Assembly: GCA_030057655.1 (NCBI GenBank)
Contig: JASGUQ010000046.1
Span: 39,522 to 103,521, forward strand
Direction of reading: 5' to 3'
DNA length: 64,000 bases
From: Bacillota bacterium
Lineage (GTDB): Bacteria > Bacillota > Clostridia > Christensenellales > Aristaeellaceae
In this document: in pieces, positions 56,845-64,000 of the stretch
How positions within the stretch are numbered: position 1 is the stretch's first letter
How the letters are laid out: each line of letters starts with the position of its first letter
Notes under the pieces: generated by a model
The model's database searches: none
Told to the model about the DNA's origin: nothing
What the model saw: only the letters and a program-made list of their open reading frames with translations
Made by a program: the position numbers and the translations under genes

Positions 56845-58206
56845 ATGCAAATAAAGCAAGTGGAGCCTGAAGTCATTCCAAGTTTCGCGTCGATCAAGGT
56901 CGTCGGTTGCGGCGGCGGCGGCGCCAACGCGGTCAACCGAATGGTGGACGCGGGACTCAAAGGCGTTGAGTTTATCGCCGTTAACACGGATAAACAGGCG
57001 TTGACCGCGTCCCATGCCGACAAAAAGATCCAGATCGGCGAAAAACTGACAAAGGGCCTTGGCGCAGGCGCGGTACCGGAGATCGGGAAGCGCGCTGCGG
57101 AAGAGAGCCGCGAGGAGATCGCTTCCCACTTAAAAGGCGCGGACCTGGTTTTTGTCACCGCCGGCATGGGCGGGGGAACGGGCACCGGCGCTGCGCCTGT
57201 GGTCGCGGACATCGCCAGGGACCTCAACTGCCTGACCATCGCTGTTGTGACCAAACCCTTCCAGTTTGAAGGCAAGCAGCGCATGCGCAACGCCGAAGCG
57301 GGCATCAGCGAACTGAAGCAGTTTGTTGACACGCTGGTCGTTATTCCCAATGACCGCCTTTTGGAAGTGGTTGCCCGGGGCACCTCCATGCTGGAAGCCT
57401 TCCGCGTGGCCGATGATGTGCTCCGCCAGGGCATTCAGGGCATTTCCGACCTGATCGCTTTGCCTGCGCTGATCAACCTGGACTTTGCCGATGTCAAGAC
57501 CGTCATGGAATCCGGCGGGATGGCACATATCGGCATCGGCGTTGGCAAGGGCGAAAACAGGACCGCGGACGCGGCCAAAGCCGCTATCGCAAGCCCGCTG
57601 CTGGAGACCAAGATCGACGGCGCCCGCGCGCTGCTGATCAACATCACCGGTTCCCCGGACATCGGCATCCTTGAGATCAACGAGGCCGCCAAACTTGTCC
57701 AGGAGAGCGCGGACAGCGAGGCCAACATCATCTTTGGCGCCGGGATTGATGAAAAGCTCAAGGATGAGATCCATATCACAGTCATTGCGACCGGATTTGA
57801 GAAGACTGCCTTCCCCACCCGAGAGCCCAAGAAAAAGCCGTTTAAGGCCAGCATCCCCTATGGCAGCGCGACCGCGGCGATGAACCCCTATGAGAACAGA
57901 ACGCCCCTTGAAAAGCAGGAGACCGGCGGGTTTGAAGCGCCATCCGTTCAGAATTTCTACGACAATCAGGAGTCGTCCTTCTTCCCCGGCGCTGCAAGGC
58001 CTGCGCCCCAGATGCCTTTGATGGGTATGCCGCAGCCGGCAGCCCCCGCCTTCCAGCAGCCCTATCCCTATGTGCAGCAGGCACCCAACTACCAGCAACA
58101 AGCCCAGCAGCCTGCGCCCTATCAACAGCAACAGCAGCCCTCTCCCCAGGCGGAGAAGGATGATCTGGGCGTTCCGGCTTATTTAAGGCGCGCTGCCAAA
58201 AAATAA
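56845..58206 (+). CDS. ftsZ: Cell division protein FtsZ
   Basis: The tubulin-like GTPase of the division ring. The 453 residues have [16 protein letters not shown] near 15, the GTP signature [13 protein letters not shown] near 113, and the T7 loop [11 protein letters not shown] near 212. The linker (about 330-435) is Pro/Gln-rich with runs of Gln, longer than typical. The conserved C-terminal peptide [15 protein letters not shown] is intact and should bind FtsA. GGAGGAG gives strong initiation. It is the last gene of the cluster. Confidence 0.97.
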   Translation: MQIKQVEPEVIPSFASIKVVGCGGGGANAVNRMVDAGLKGVEFIAVNTDKQALTASHADKKIQIGEKLTKGLGAGAVPEIGKRAAEESREEIASHLKGADLVFVTAGMGGGTGTGAAPVVADIARDLNCLTIAVVTKPFQFEGKQRMRNAEAGISELKQFVDTLVVIPNDRLLEVVARGTSMLEAFRVADDVLRQGIQGISDLIALPALINLDFADVKTVMESGGMAHIGIGVGKGENRTADAAKAAIASPLLETKIDGARALLINITGSPDIGILEINEAAKLVQESADSEANIIFGAGIDEKLKDEIHITVIATGFEKTAFPTREPKKKPFKASIPYGSATAAMNPYENRTPLEKQETGGFEAPSVQNFYDNQESSFFPGAARPAPQMPLMGMPQPAAPAFQQPYPYVQQAPNYQQQAQQPAPYQQQQQPSPQAEKDDLGVPAYLRRAAKK

Positions 58207-58221
58207 AAACCGACTTCGGTT

Positions 58222-58320
58222 GAGCGACCCGGGAGAGTCCGTTTAGTCGGCGCCGAAGGGGAATGCGAAATCTCTCAGGCAAACAGACCGGGTTGGGACG
58301 AAGCTCTGGAAAGCTGAAAA
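58222..58320 (+). ncRNA. Glycine riboswitch (single aptamer type)
   Basis: The gcvT-motif core is visible. GGGAGAG (58231-58237) pairs with CTCTC downstream, followed by GCGCCGAAGGGGAATGC, then AAATCTCTCAGGCAAACAGACCG, a stretch of fixed aptamer bases given here in two parts. GGGACGAAGCTCTGGAAAGC makes the 3' closing 'ghost' stem known from singlet glycine riboswitches. A full second aptamer is not seen. It lies directly before gcvT, so glycine should switch on the cleavage operon. Confidence 0.9.
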
Positions 58321-58370
58321 GCACCCGCCAGGCAACCCCGAATGAGTGGGGGAATCCTGAAGGTAAAAAT

Positions 58371-58400
58371 ACAGAGGCATGCAGGTTTGCATGTCTCTGT
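58371..58400 (+). promoter_or_regulatory. Expression-platform hairpin between the riboswitch and gcvT
   Basis: ACAGAGGCATGCA, loop GGTT, TGCATGTCTCTGT: a long near-perfect hairpin with no T-tract, ending a few bases before the gcvT ribosome-binding site AAGGAGGAG. Its lack of a terminator tail suggests control of translation, or simple protection of the message. Confidence 0.5.
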
Positions 58401-58418
58401 CTGTAAGGAGGAGAAAAT

Positions 58419-59504
58419 ATGGAAAAAAAGACCCCTCTGTATGAACTTCACCAGGAATTGGGCGGAAAGATCGTTCCCTTTGGCGGCTTTCTTCTGCCCG
58501 TCCAGTATGAGACCGGCGTTATCAAGGAGCACATGGCTGTCCGCACTGCCTGCGGCTTGTTCGATGTGTCCCACATGGGTGAGATCCTCATTCAAGGCAA
58601 GGACGCGCTGAACAACCTTCAAAACTTCTTGACCAATGACTATTCTGTCATGGAAACAGGCCGTGTCCGTTACAGCCCCGTTTGCAATGAGCAGGGCGGC
58701 ATTGTGGATGATCTCATCGTCTACAAGTTCGCAGAGGACGAGTACTTCCTGGTTCCAAACGCCGCCAACAAAGACAAGGTTTATGCTTGGTTTTTAAAGC
58801 ATCAGCAGGGCGAGGCCGAGATCCTCGATGTATCAGATGATTATGCCCAGCTTGCCTTGCAGGGGCCAAAATCAAAAGCGATCATGTCCAAGCTGACGGA
58901 CGAGGATCAATTGCCTCAGAAGTACTACAGCTTTGTGCGCGATTTGCCTGTTGCGGGCATCCCTTGCCTGGTCTCCCGCACCGGGTACACGGGCGAATTG
59001 GGCTATGAGCTCTACTGCGCGCCTGACAAGGCGGTGGAATTGGCCAAAGCCCTGCTTGAGGCTGGCAAGGAAGAAGGCCTCATTCCCTGCGGTTTGGGCG
59101 CCAGGGACACCTTGCGCCTGGAAGCGTCCATGCCGCTGTACGGCCACGAGATGTCAGACGAGATCACCCCGCTGGAGGCTGGATTAAGCTTTTTTGTTAA
59201 AATGGACAAGGAAACCTTTATCGGCAAGGACGCGCTTATCAAGGCGGGCACGCCAAAGCGTGAGCGGATAGGGCTTTTGATCACCGACCGCGGCATTGCC
59301 AGGGAACACTGCGATGTGTTTCTGGGGGATGAAAAGATTGGCCAGACCACCAGCGGCACCATGCTGCCCTACTTAAACAAGGCCTGCGCGATGGCCCTGG
59401 TCGAGGCCGGCAGGGTTAAAAATGACACCCAGGTCAGTGTGGATGTGCGCGGACGGCGGTTAAATGCCGTGGTCGTGCCGATGCCATTTTATAAACGCAC
59501 CTGA
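58419..59504 (+). CDS. gcvT: Aminomethyltransferase (glycine cleavage system T protein)
   Basis: Transfers the methylene group from aminomethyl-lipoyl-H protein to tetrahydrofolate and releases ammonia. The 361 residues begin with [21 protein letters not shown], the typical start. They contain FDVSHMGEI near 48, [15 protein letters not shown] near 190, and [18 protein letters not shown] near 228, all standard GcvT. GGAGGAG precedes the ATG. It is the first gene of gcvT-H-PA-PB, and its leader carries the glycine riboswitch. Confidence 0.96.
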   Translation: MEKKTPLYELHQELGGKIVPFGGFLLPVQYETGVIKEHMAVRTACGLFDVSHMGEILIQGKDALNNLQNFLTNDYSVMETGRVRYSPVCNEQGGIVDDLIVYKFAEDEYFLVPNAANKDKVYAWFLKHQQGEAEILDVSDDYAQLALQGPKSKAIMSKLTDEDQLPQKYYSFVRDLPVAGIPCLVSRTGYTGELGYELYCAPDKAVELAKALLEAGKEEGLIPCGLGARDTLRLEASMPLYGHEMSDEITPLEAGLSFFVKMDKETFIGKDALIKAGTPKRERIGLLITDRGIAREHCDVFLGDEKIGQTTSGTMLPYLNKACAMALVEAGRVKNDTQVSVDVRGRRLNAVVVPMPFYKRT

Positions 59505-59532
59505 TAATATTTCAAAATAGGAGGAATTGGTT

Positions 59533-59910
59533 ATGAATCTGCCAAGCAATCTCAAGTATTCCGCGTCACACGAATGGGTCAAGGTCGAAGGCGACCTGGT
59601 TGTTGTCGGGATCACCGATTTCGCTCAGAAAGAATTGGGAGACCTGGTGTTTATCAACCTGCCCAACCTGGATGATGAGGTCAGCGCCGGCGAACCTTTT
59701 GCCGATGTGGAATCGGTCAAAGCGGTCAGCGACATCATCAGCCCGGTTTCCGGCGTCGTCGCCGAGGTCAATGAAGAACTGCTGGACAAGCCTGAACTGA
59801 TTAACGACAACGCCTATGAAGCGTGGATCATCAAGGTGAAGAACGCGGCCGGGATGGAAAACCTCCTCAGCGCTGAGCAGTACAACGACCTCATCAGCAA
59901 GGAGGGTTAA
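59533..59910 (+). CDS. gcvH: Glycine cleavage system H protein
   Basis: The lipoylated carrier that shuttles aminomethyl groups between the P, T and L proteins. It has 125 residues. The lipoyl-attachment lysine is Lys62 or close by, in FADVESVKAVSDI. The N-terminus YSASHEWVKVEGD is typical. The frame is open from TTG at 59527, but AGGAGGAA spaced 8 nt before ATG 59533 fixes the start. gcvPA follows 1 nt after the stop. No lipoyl ligase or L-protein gene is in the window. Confidence 0.96.
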   Translation: MNLPSNLKYSASHEWVKVEGDLVVVGITDFAQKELGDLVFINLPNLDDEVSAGEPFADVESVKAVSDIISPVSGVVAEVNEELLDKPELINDNAYEAWIIKVKNAAGMENLLSAEQYNDLISKEG

Positions 59911-59911
59911 G

Positions 59912-61231
59912 ATGGGTAGCTATCTGCCCTCCACCAAGCAGGAGCAAAAGCAGATGCTGGAGGCCATCGGTTTAAAGGACTTAAAGGACCTTTTCACCGG
60001 CGATGTTCCAAACAGCGTTCTGCTTGAAAACTCCGTTAACATTCCTGAAGGCCTTTCTGAGATGAGCGTTCGGACAAAGATGGAGAATATCGCAGCGAAA
60101 AACACGGTGTTCTCAACCATCTTGCGCGGCGCCGGCGCCTATGATCACTACATCCCTGCGATCGTGCCCGCTGTGACCTCCAGGGATGAGTTTTTGACTG
60201 CCTACACCCCCTACCAGGCGGAAATCAGCCAGGGTGTCTTGCAGTCCATTTTTGAGTACCAGACCATGGTCTGCGAACTGACCGGCATGGATGTGTCAAA
60301 TGCTTCCATTTATGACGGCGCTTCCGCAGCGGCCGAGGGCGTCATGATGACCCTGACCCGCAAGCGCGACCGCGTGTGCGTCTCAGCGACGGCGCACCCA
60401 GACGTTATCAGCACGATCAAAACTTACTGCTGGGGGCGGGATATTCCCTTTGAACTGCTTCCTGAAAAAGATGGCAAACTGGATCTGACTGCCCTTGACA
60501 GTCTGAAGGAGGACACCGCCTGCGTCTACCTGCAGCAGCCCAATTACTATGGCCAGTTTGAGGACGCGGAGCTGGCCAGGGAAAAGATCCACAAGGCTGG
60601 CGCGAAAGCGGTATTAGGCGTCTACCCCACCACCCTTGGCTTGGTCAAATCCCCGGGCGAGATGGGCTATGATATCGCTGTTGCCGAAGGACAGCCTCTT
60701 GGAATGCCCCTGAGTTGGGGCGGGCCTTACCTTGGCATCCTGGCGGCGAAAAAAGAGCTGATGCGCAGCATGCCCGGCCGCATCGTCGGCGAGACGGTGG
60801 ATGCCAAGGGACGGAGGGCATATGTGCTGACTTTGCAGGCGCGCGAGCAGCACATCCGCCGTGAAAAGGCTTCCAGCAACATCTGCAGCAATCAGGCGCT
60901 TTGCGCGATGACTGCCAGCATTTACCTGGCGGTCATGGGGCCCAAGGGAATGGAAGAGGTCGCTCAGTTGTGCTATGACGGCGCTCACTATTTTGCCTCG
61001 GAGCTTTGCAAACTGCCCGGTTTTGAATTGCGTTACAAGGGTGATTTCTTTAACGAGTTTGTTACTTCCTGCCCCATAGAACCTGAAAAACTGGAAAAAG
61101 AACTTGCCAAGCATGGTGTTTTATCCGGTTTGCCGCTTGAAAACGGCGTTCTTTGGTGCGCGACTGAGAAGCTGGATAAAAATGCCATTGACGAAGTCGT
61201 CGGCATCATCAGGGAGGTGTGCACGAAATGA
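59912..61231 (+). CDS. gcvPA: Glycine dehydrogenase (decarboxylating) subunit 1
   Basis: The N-terminal half of the split P protein of the glycine cleavage system, which decarboxylates glycine on PLP. The 439 residues contain LRGAGAYDHYIPAIVP near 70, TAYTPYQAEISQGVLQ near 97 and SNICSNQAL near 325, the segments normal for GcvPA. It lacks the PLP lysine, which lies on subunit 2. The stop overlaps the gcvPB start (ATGA). The two-subunit form is usual in Gram-positive bacteria. Confidence 0.96.
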   Translation: MGSYLPSTKQEQKQMLEAIGLKDLKDLFTGDVPNSVLLENSVNIPEGLSEMSVRTKMENIAAKNTVFSTILRGAGAYDHYIPAIVPAVTSRDEFLTAYTPYQAEISQGVLQSIFEYQTMVCELTGMDVSNASIYDGASAAAEGVMMTLTRKRDRVCVSATAHPDVISTIKTYCWGRDIPFELLPEKDGKLDLTALDSLKEDTACVYLQQPNYYGQFEDAELAREKIHKAGAKAVLGVYPTTLGLVKSPGEMGYDIAVAEGQPLGMPLSWGGPYLGILAAKKELMRSMPGRIVGETVDAKGRRAYVLTLQAREQHIRREKASSNICSNQALCAMTASIYLAVMGPKGMEEVAQLCYDGAHYFASELCKLPGFELRYKGDFFNEFVTSCPIEPEKLEKELAKHGVLSGLPLENGVLWCATEKLDKNAIDEVVGIIREVCTK

Positions 61232-62646
61232 AGTTGTTGTTTGAACGCAGCGTCAAAGGACGCCGCACTTACCTGATGCCAAAAAGCACTTTTCCCAAAG
61301 CAGAACTCCCCGATCATCTGAAACGAAAAGAAGCCCCCCGTTTGCCTGAAATGAGCGAGGTCGCGGTTGCCCGCCACTACAAAGAGCTCAGCAAGCAGGC
61401 GTTTGGCGTCACCAGCGGGTTTTACCCCCTGGGCTCCTGCACCATGAAGTACAACCCGCGTGTCAATGAAGCGGCAGCCGGTTTGCCTGGTTTCACCGGG
61501 GTTCATCCCCTGCAGCCAAAGGATACGGTGAAGGGATGCCAGGAGGTCATCATCCAGGCTGAAAAGCTTCTGTGTGAGATCACCGGCATGGACAACATGT
61601 CTTTCCAGCCCGCTGCCGGCGCGCATGGCGAATTCCTGGGCCTGCTGCTGATAAAAAAGTACCATGAAGAGCGCGGGGACTTTAAGCGCAAGCGCATCAT
61701 CGTCCCGGATTCCGCTCATGGCACCAACCCGGCCAGCGCCGCGATGGTTGGTTTCACGGTCACCCATGTCCCCTCAGACAGCGAGGGCCAGGTCGATCTG
61801 GAGGCCCTCAAAGCCGTTCTGGACGACACTGTTGCCGGCTTGATGCTGACCAACCCCAACACGGTGGGCATTTTTGACCGGAACATCCTTGAAATTACCC
61901 GCTTGGTGCATGATGCGGGCGGGCTTAACTACTATGACGGCGCCAACCTCAACGCCATCATGGGCTGGGTCAGGCCGGGCGACATGGGATTTGATGTCGT
62001 TCACCTGAACCTGCATAAGACCTTCTCAACCCCGCACGGCGGCGGCGGACCGGGTTCCGGCCCCGTGGGCTGCAAAAAAATTCTGAGCCCTTATCTGCCT
62101 GCAAGCAAGCTGGGGGATGAGGAAAAAGAGAAGTCCCTTGGGCAGGTGCGCTCCTTCTACGGCAACTTCCTCGTGGTCGTTCGCGCGCTGACTTACATCC
62201 TGACCCTTGGCAAGGAAGGCCTGCCGCAGGCCAGCGGCATGGCGGTGCTGAATGCCAACTACCTGATGCAGAAGCTGAAGGATGTATATCCCATGGCTTA
62301 TGATCGCCTGTGCATGCATGAGTTTGTCATGACCCTGGAAGACATCAAGAAAAAGACAGGGGTGTCTGCTCTGGATGTTGCCAAAGGCCTTCTGGACTAT
62401 GGAATGCATCCGCCGACCATGTACTTCCCCCTGATCGTACATGAGGCGCTGATGGTTGAACCCACCGAAACAGAAAACAGGGAGACCCTGGATGAGGCGG
62501 CAGAAGCCTTCATGGCCATCTACCAAAAGATCCAGGAGGATCCGGAAAGCCTGCATTTAAGCCCTGCGACCACCCCCATCAGCCGCCCGGACGAGGTCAA
62601 CGCCGCTCGAAACCCGGTCGTACGATATTCCTTTGACAAGCAATAA
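61228..62646 (+). CDS. gcvPB: Glycine dehydrogenase (decarboxylating) subunit 2
   Basis: The PLP-carrying half of the split P protein. The 472 residues contain FYPLGSCTMKYNPR near 70, the PDSAHGTNPASAAM motif near 155 and the PLP lysine in NLHKTFSTPHGGGG near 262. The C-terminal half is standard. A GTG at 61219 would extend the frame by three residues, but the ATG in the ATGA overlap with gcvPA is preferred. It is followed by a strong terminator, ending the operon. Confidence 0.96.
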   Translation: MKLLFERSVKGRRTYLMPKSTFPKAELPDHLKRKEAPRLPEMSEVAVARHYKELSKQAFGVTSGFYPLGSCTMKYNPRVNEAAAGLPGFTGVHPLQPKDTVKGCQEVIIQAEKLLCEITGMDNMSFQPAAGAHGEFLGLLLIKKYHEERGDFKRKRIIVPDSAHGTNPASAAMVGFTVTHVPSDSEGQVDLEALKAVLDDTVAGLMLTNPNTVGIFDRNILEITRLVHDAGGLNYYDGANLNAIMGWVRPGDMGFDVVHLNLHKTFSTPHGGGGPGSGPVGCKKILSPYLPASKLGDEEKEKSLGQVRSFYGNFLVVVRALTYILTLGKEGLPQASGMAVLNANYLMQKLKDVYPMAYDRLCMHEFVMTLEDIKKKTGVSALDVAKGLLDYGMHPPTMYFPLIVHEALMVEPTETENRETLDEAAEAFMAIYQKIQEDPESLHLSPATTPISRPDEVNAARNPVVRYSFDKQ

Positions 62647-62662
62647 AGCATTTAATCATTTT

Positions 62663-62692
62663 CCGGGCGGGCTTTTGGCCCGCCCGGTTTGT
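62663..62692 (+). terminator. Intrinsic terminator of the gcv operon
   Basis: CCGGGCGGGC, a short T-rich loop, GCCCGCCCGG, then TTTGTT. It stops 14 nt before the next start codon, and the T-tract runs into the ribosome-binding site of the amidohydrolase gene. Confidence 0.88.
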
Positions 62693-62706
62693 TACAGGAG
62701 ATGATC

Positions 62707-63876
62707 ATGCAAGTTTGTGATTTGATCAAAAAGCACGAGGAATACATTGTTGCGATGCGGCGTGATTTCCACCGGCATCCGGAGCTTTCTTTCCAGGAAG
62801 TACGTACCTCGCAAGTTGTTTGCGATGAGCTGGATAAAATGGGCATCCCTTATGTAAGGCTGGAAAAGAATTGCGTGGTCGGTCTGATCAAAGGTGATCA
62901 AGCCGGAGAGAACGGAAAGAAACTCGCCATCCGCGCGGACATGGACGCCCTCCCGATCACTGAGGAGGCAGAGGTTCCTTTTAAGTCGCAAAACGATGGC
63001 GTTATGCACGCCTGCGGCCATGACGGGCACACAGCAATGCTGCTGGGCGCCGGAAAGATGCTCAAAGACCTGCAAAACGAGCTAAAAGGCGATGTATACC
63101 TGTGTTTCCAGTCCGCTGAGGAAGTGGGCGGCGGCGCCATGATCATCGTTGATTATTTGAAATCTCTTGGCGGGGTGGATCAGGCGATTGCAATTCATCT
63201 GTGGGCAGACCTTGACAGCGGCTTCATCTCTGTTGAGGAAGGCGCGCGAATGGCCAATGTTGATCAATTCATGATTGAAGTACTTGGCCGGGGCGGCCAT
63301 GGATCCAGGCCTGACCTGAGCATTGACCCCATCAAGCCCCTTTGTCAGATCGTTACCGCGATCTCATCCATCCCTGCCAATTATATTGAACCAACGGAGC
63401 CCTGCGTTGTTCATGTAGGACGCATCGAAGGCGGCGCCATGTACAATGTTTTTCCAGACAAAGCCAAGGTTTGGGGCGGTATCCGAACCTTTTCAGAGAA
63501 AAACCGCAGACGCGTGTCGGAATTGATCAGGACGATTTCGGAAAACATTGCGAAAAGCTGCGGCGCGACAGCACGGGCAGAGTTTCAGCGCGGCATTCCC
63601 CTGGTCAACAACAGCGGGGATTCTGTGGCCATGGCAAAAAATGTTCTTCTTGAAACAGAACTCTTTCAAATGGACAAGTTTTATCCTGTCTGCGCGTCAG
63701 AGGATTTTGGCTTTTTTGTTGAGCAGTTTGGCGGCTTCATGGCCTTCATCGGCATCCGCAATGAGAAAAAAGGTCTGATCTATACTCAACACCACCCAAA
63801 GTTCGGCATTGATGAGGATGTCCTGGCCAAAGGCTCAGCCTTCTTTGCCGCCTACACACGGGCTTTCTTAAACTAA
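62707..63876 (+). CDS. M20 family amidohydrolase/aminoacylase
   Basis: A 389-residue M20D-type metallohydrolase (HipO/IAA-amino acid hydrolase group) that cleaves N-acyl amino acids or similar amides. Motifs are RRDFHRHPELSFQE near 20, IRADMDALPI near 77, the zinc site HACGHDGHTAM near 103 and SAEEVGGGAMII near 137, with the lid-domain GRGGHGSRPDLSIDPI near 200 and CASEDFGFF near 330. CAGGAG is directly followed by ATG ATC ATG; the second ATG (62707) has the right spacing. The substrate is unknown. No promoter fits between the terminator and the start. Confidence 0.85.
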   Translation: MQVCDLIKKHEEYIVAMRRDFHRHPELSFQEVRTSQVVCDELDKMGIPYVRLEKNCVVGLIKGDQAGENGKKLAIRADMDALPITEEAEVPFKSQNDGVMHACGHDGHTAMLLGAGKMLKDLQNELKGDVYLCFQSAEEVGGGAMIIVDYLKSLGGVDQAIAIHLWADLDSGFISVEEGARMANVDQFMIEVLGRGGHGSRPDLSIDPIKPLCQIVTAISSIPANYIEPTEPCVVHVGRIEGGAMYNVFPDKAKVWGGIRTFSEKNRRRVSELIRTISENIAKSCGATARAEFQRGIPLVNNSGDSVAMAKNVLLETELFQMDKFYPVCASEDFGFFVEQFGGFMAFIGIRNEKKGLIYTQHHPKFGIDEDVLAKGSAFFAAYTRAFLN

Positions 63877-63888
63877 TACTAAAGTACA

Positions 63889-63906
63889 TGTCGCCCTCGG
63901 GCGACA
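63889..63906. repeat. Short perfect hairpin after the amidohydrolase gene
   Basis: TGTCGCC-CTCG-GGCGACA, an exact palindromic stem without a T-tract, 12 nt after the stop codon. It may be a message-stabilising end or half of a terminator pair with the next hairpin. Confidence 0.5.
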
Positions 63907-63920
63907 CAAATAGGGGATGA

Positions 63921-63948
63921 AAACGAGGTGCTCAGGCGCCTCGTTTTT
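63921..63948 (+). terminator. Intrinsic terminator near the window end
   Basis: AAACGAGGTGC pairs with GCGCCTCGTTT (one wobble), followed by more T. It should end amidohydrolase transcription. The last ~50 bases hold no supportable gene. Confidence 0.8.
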
Positions 63949-64000
63949 CAGTAGAATGGTGGAAAGAGCAGGCGAGAAGCACGGGATTGGGAGTTGCATC

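Noticed and set aside
58275..58350. Possible second glycine aptamer
   Set aside because: The CTCTGGAAAGC and CCAGGCAACC pieces look aptamer-like, but the conserved GCCGAAGG core is absent, so only a ghost stem is called.
63956..64000. Open frame from an ATG at 63956 to the end of the window
   Set aside because: Only 15 codons, no ribosome-binding site or promoter, directly after a terminator.

Overview
The window looks like a contig of a Gram-positive, rod-forming member of the Bacillota, most likely Clostridia (moderately GC-rich, roughly 55% by eye). The evidence is a ctsR-mcsA-mcsB-clpC stress operon with CtsR operators, a T-box leader before ileS, a glycine riboswitch before a glycine cleavage operon with split GcvP, a MurE carrying the DNPR signature of meso-diaminopimelate enzymes, and sigma-A type promoters with consensus 16-17 nt spacing. 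No rRNA, tRNA, CRISPR array, phage or intact insertion sequence was seen.

Layout. 1-7.3 kb: threonine breakdown (tdh, kbl), trpS, a lipase-like hydrolase, a P1 peptidase, acpS and the NAD(P)HX repair enzyme nnr. 7.3-9.4 kb: a secreted 5'-nucleotidase gene bracketed by two direct copies of a ~160 bp MITE-like repeat. 9.5-12.1 kb, minus strand: pgsA-guaB-NUDIX. 12.3-15.3 kb: an ATP-grasp ligase/esterase pair and an LrgA/LrgB pair. 15.4-18.0 kb, minus strand: clpB under a CtsR-type operator. 18.2-26.4 kb: PerM-like transporter, ABC pair, GH65 phosphorylase, DppA-like aminopeptidase, DASS anion transporter and a TIM-barrel epimerase. 26.4-29.8 kb: T-box and ileS. 29.9-31.7 kb, minus strand: TPM protein and zinc-ribbon membrane protein. 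31.9-36.4 kb: ctsR-mcsA-mcsB-clpC. 36.5-39.3 kb: metG-tatD. 39.4-47.7 kb: maf-mreB-mreC-mreD-PBP2-minD-rodA, the elongation module. 47.8-48.9 kb: zinc-ribbon protein and metallophosphoesterase. 49.2-58.2 kb: a reduced dcw cluster (mraZ, ftsL-like, murE, mraY, murD, ftsQ-like, ftsA, ftsZ). 58.2-62.6 kb: glycine riboswitch and gcvT-gcvH-gcvPA-gcvPB. 62.7-63.9 kb: M20 amidohydrolase.

How it fits together. Tdh and Kbl turn threonine into glycine and acetyl-CoA, and the glycine cleavage system can oxidise the glycine under riboswitch control. The elongation and division clusters together supply most cytoskeletal and precursor functions for the wall, but rsmH, ftsI, murF, ftsW, murG, murC and murB are absent from their usual places. 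CtsR should control both its own operon and clpB.

The most interesting observation is the McsB homologue. Its fold is recognisable, but every active-site position I could align to Bacillus subtilis McsB is replaced, and one of the two phosphoarginine-binding glutamates of ClpC is also lost. This suggests a Clp stress operon that no longer uses arginine phosphorylation. Other points are the repeat-bracketed nucleotidase gene, a structured leader with an intrinsic terminator ahead of mraZ, a large insertion in the PBP2 transpeptidase domain, and a 13-base match to a tagmentation adapter at the edge of one repeat, which may be an assembly warning.
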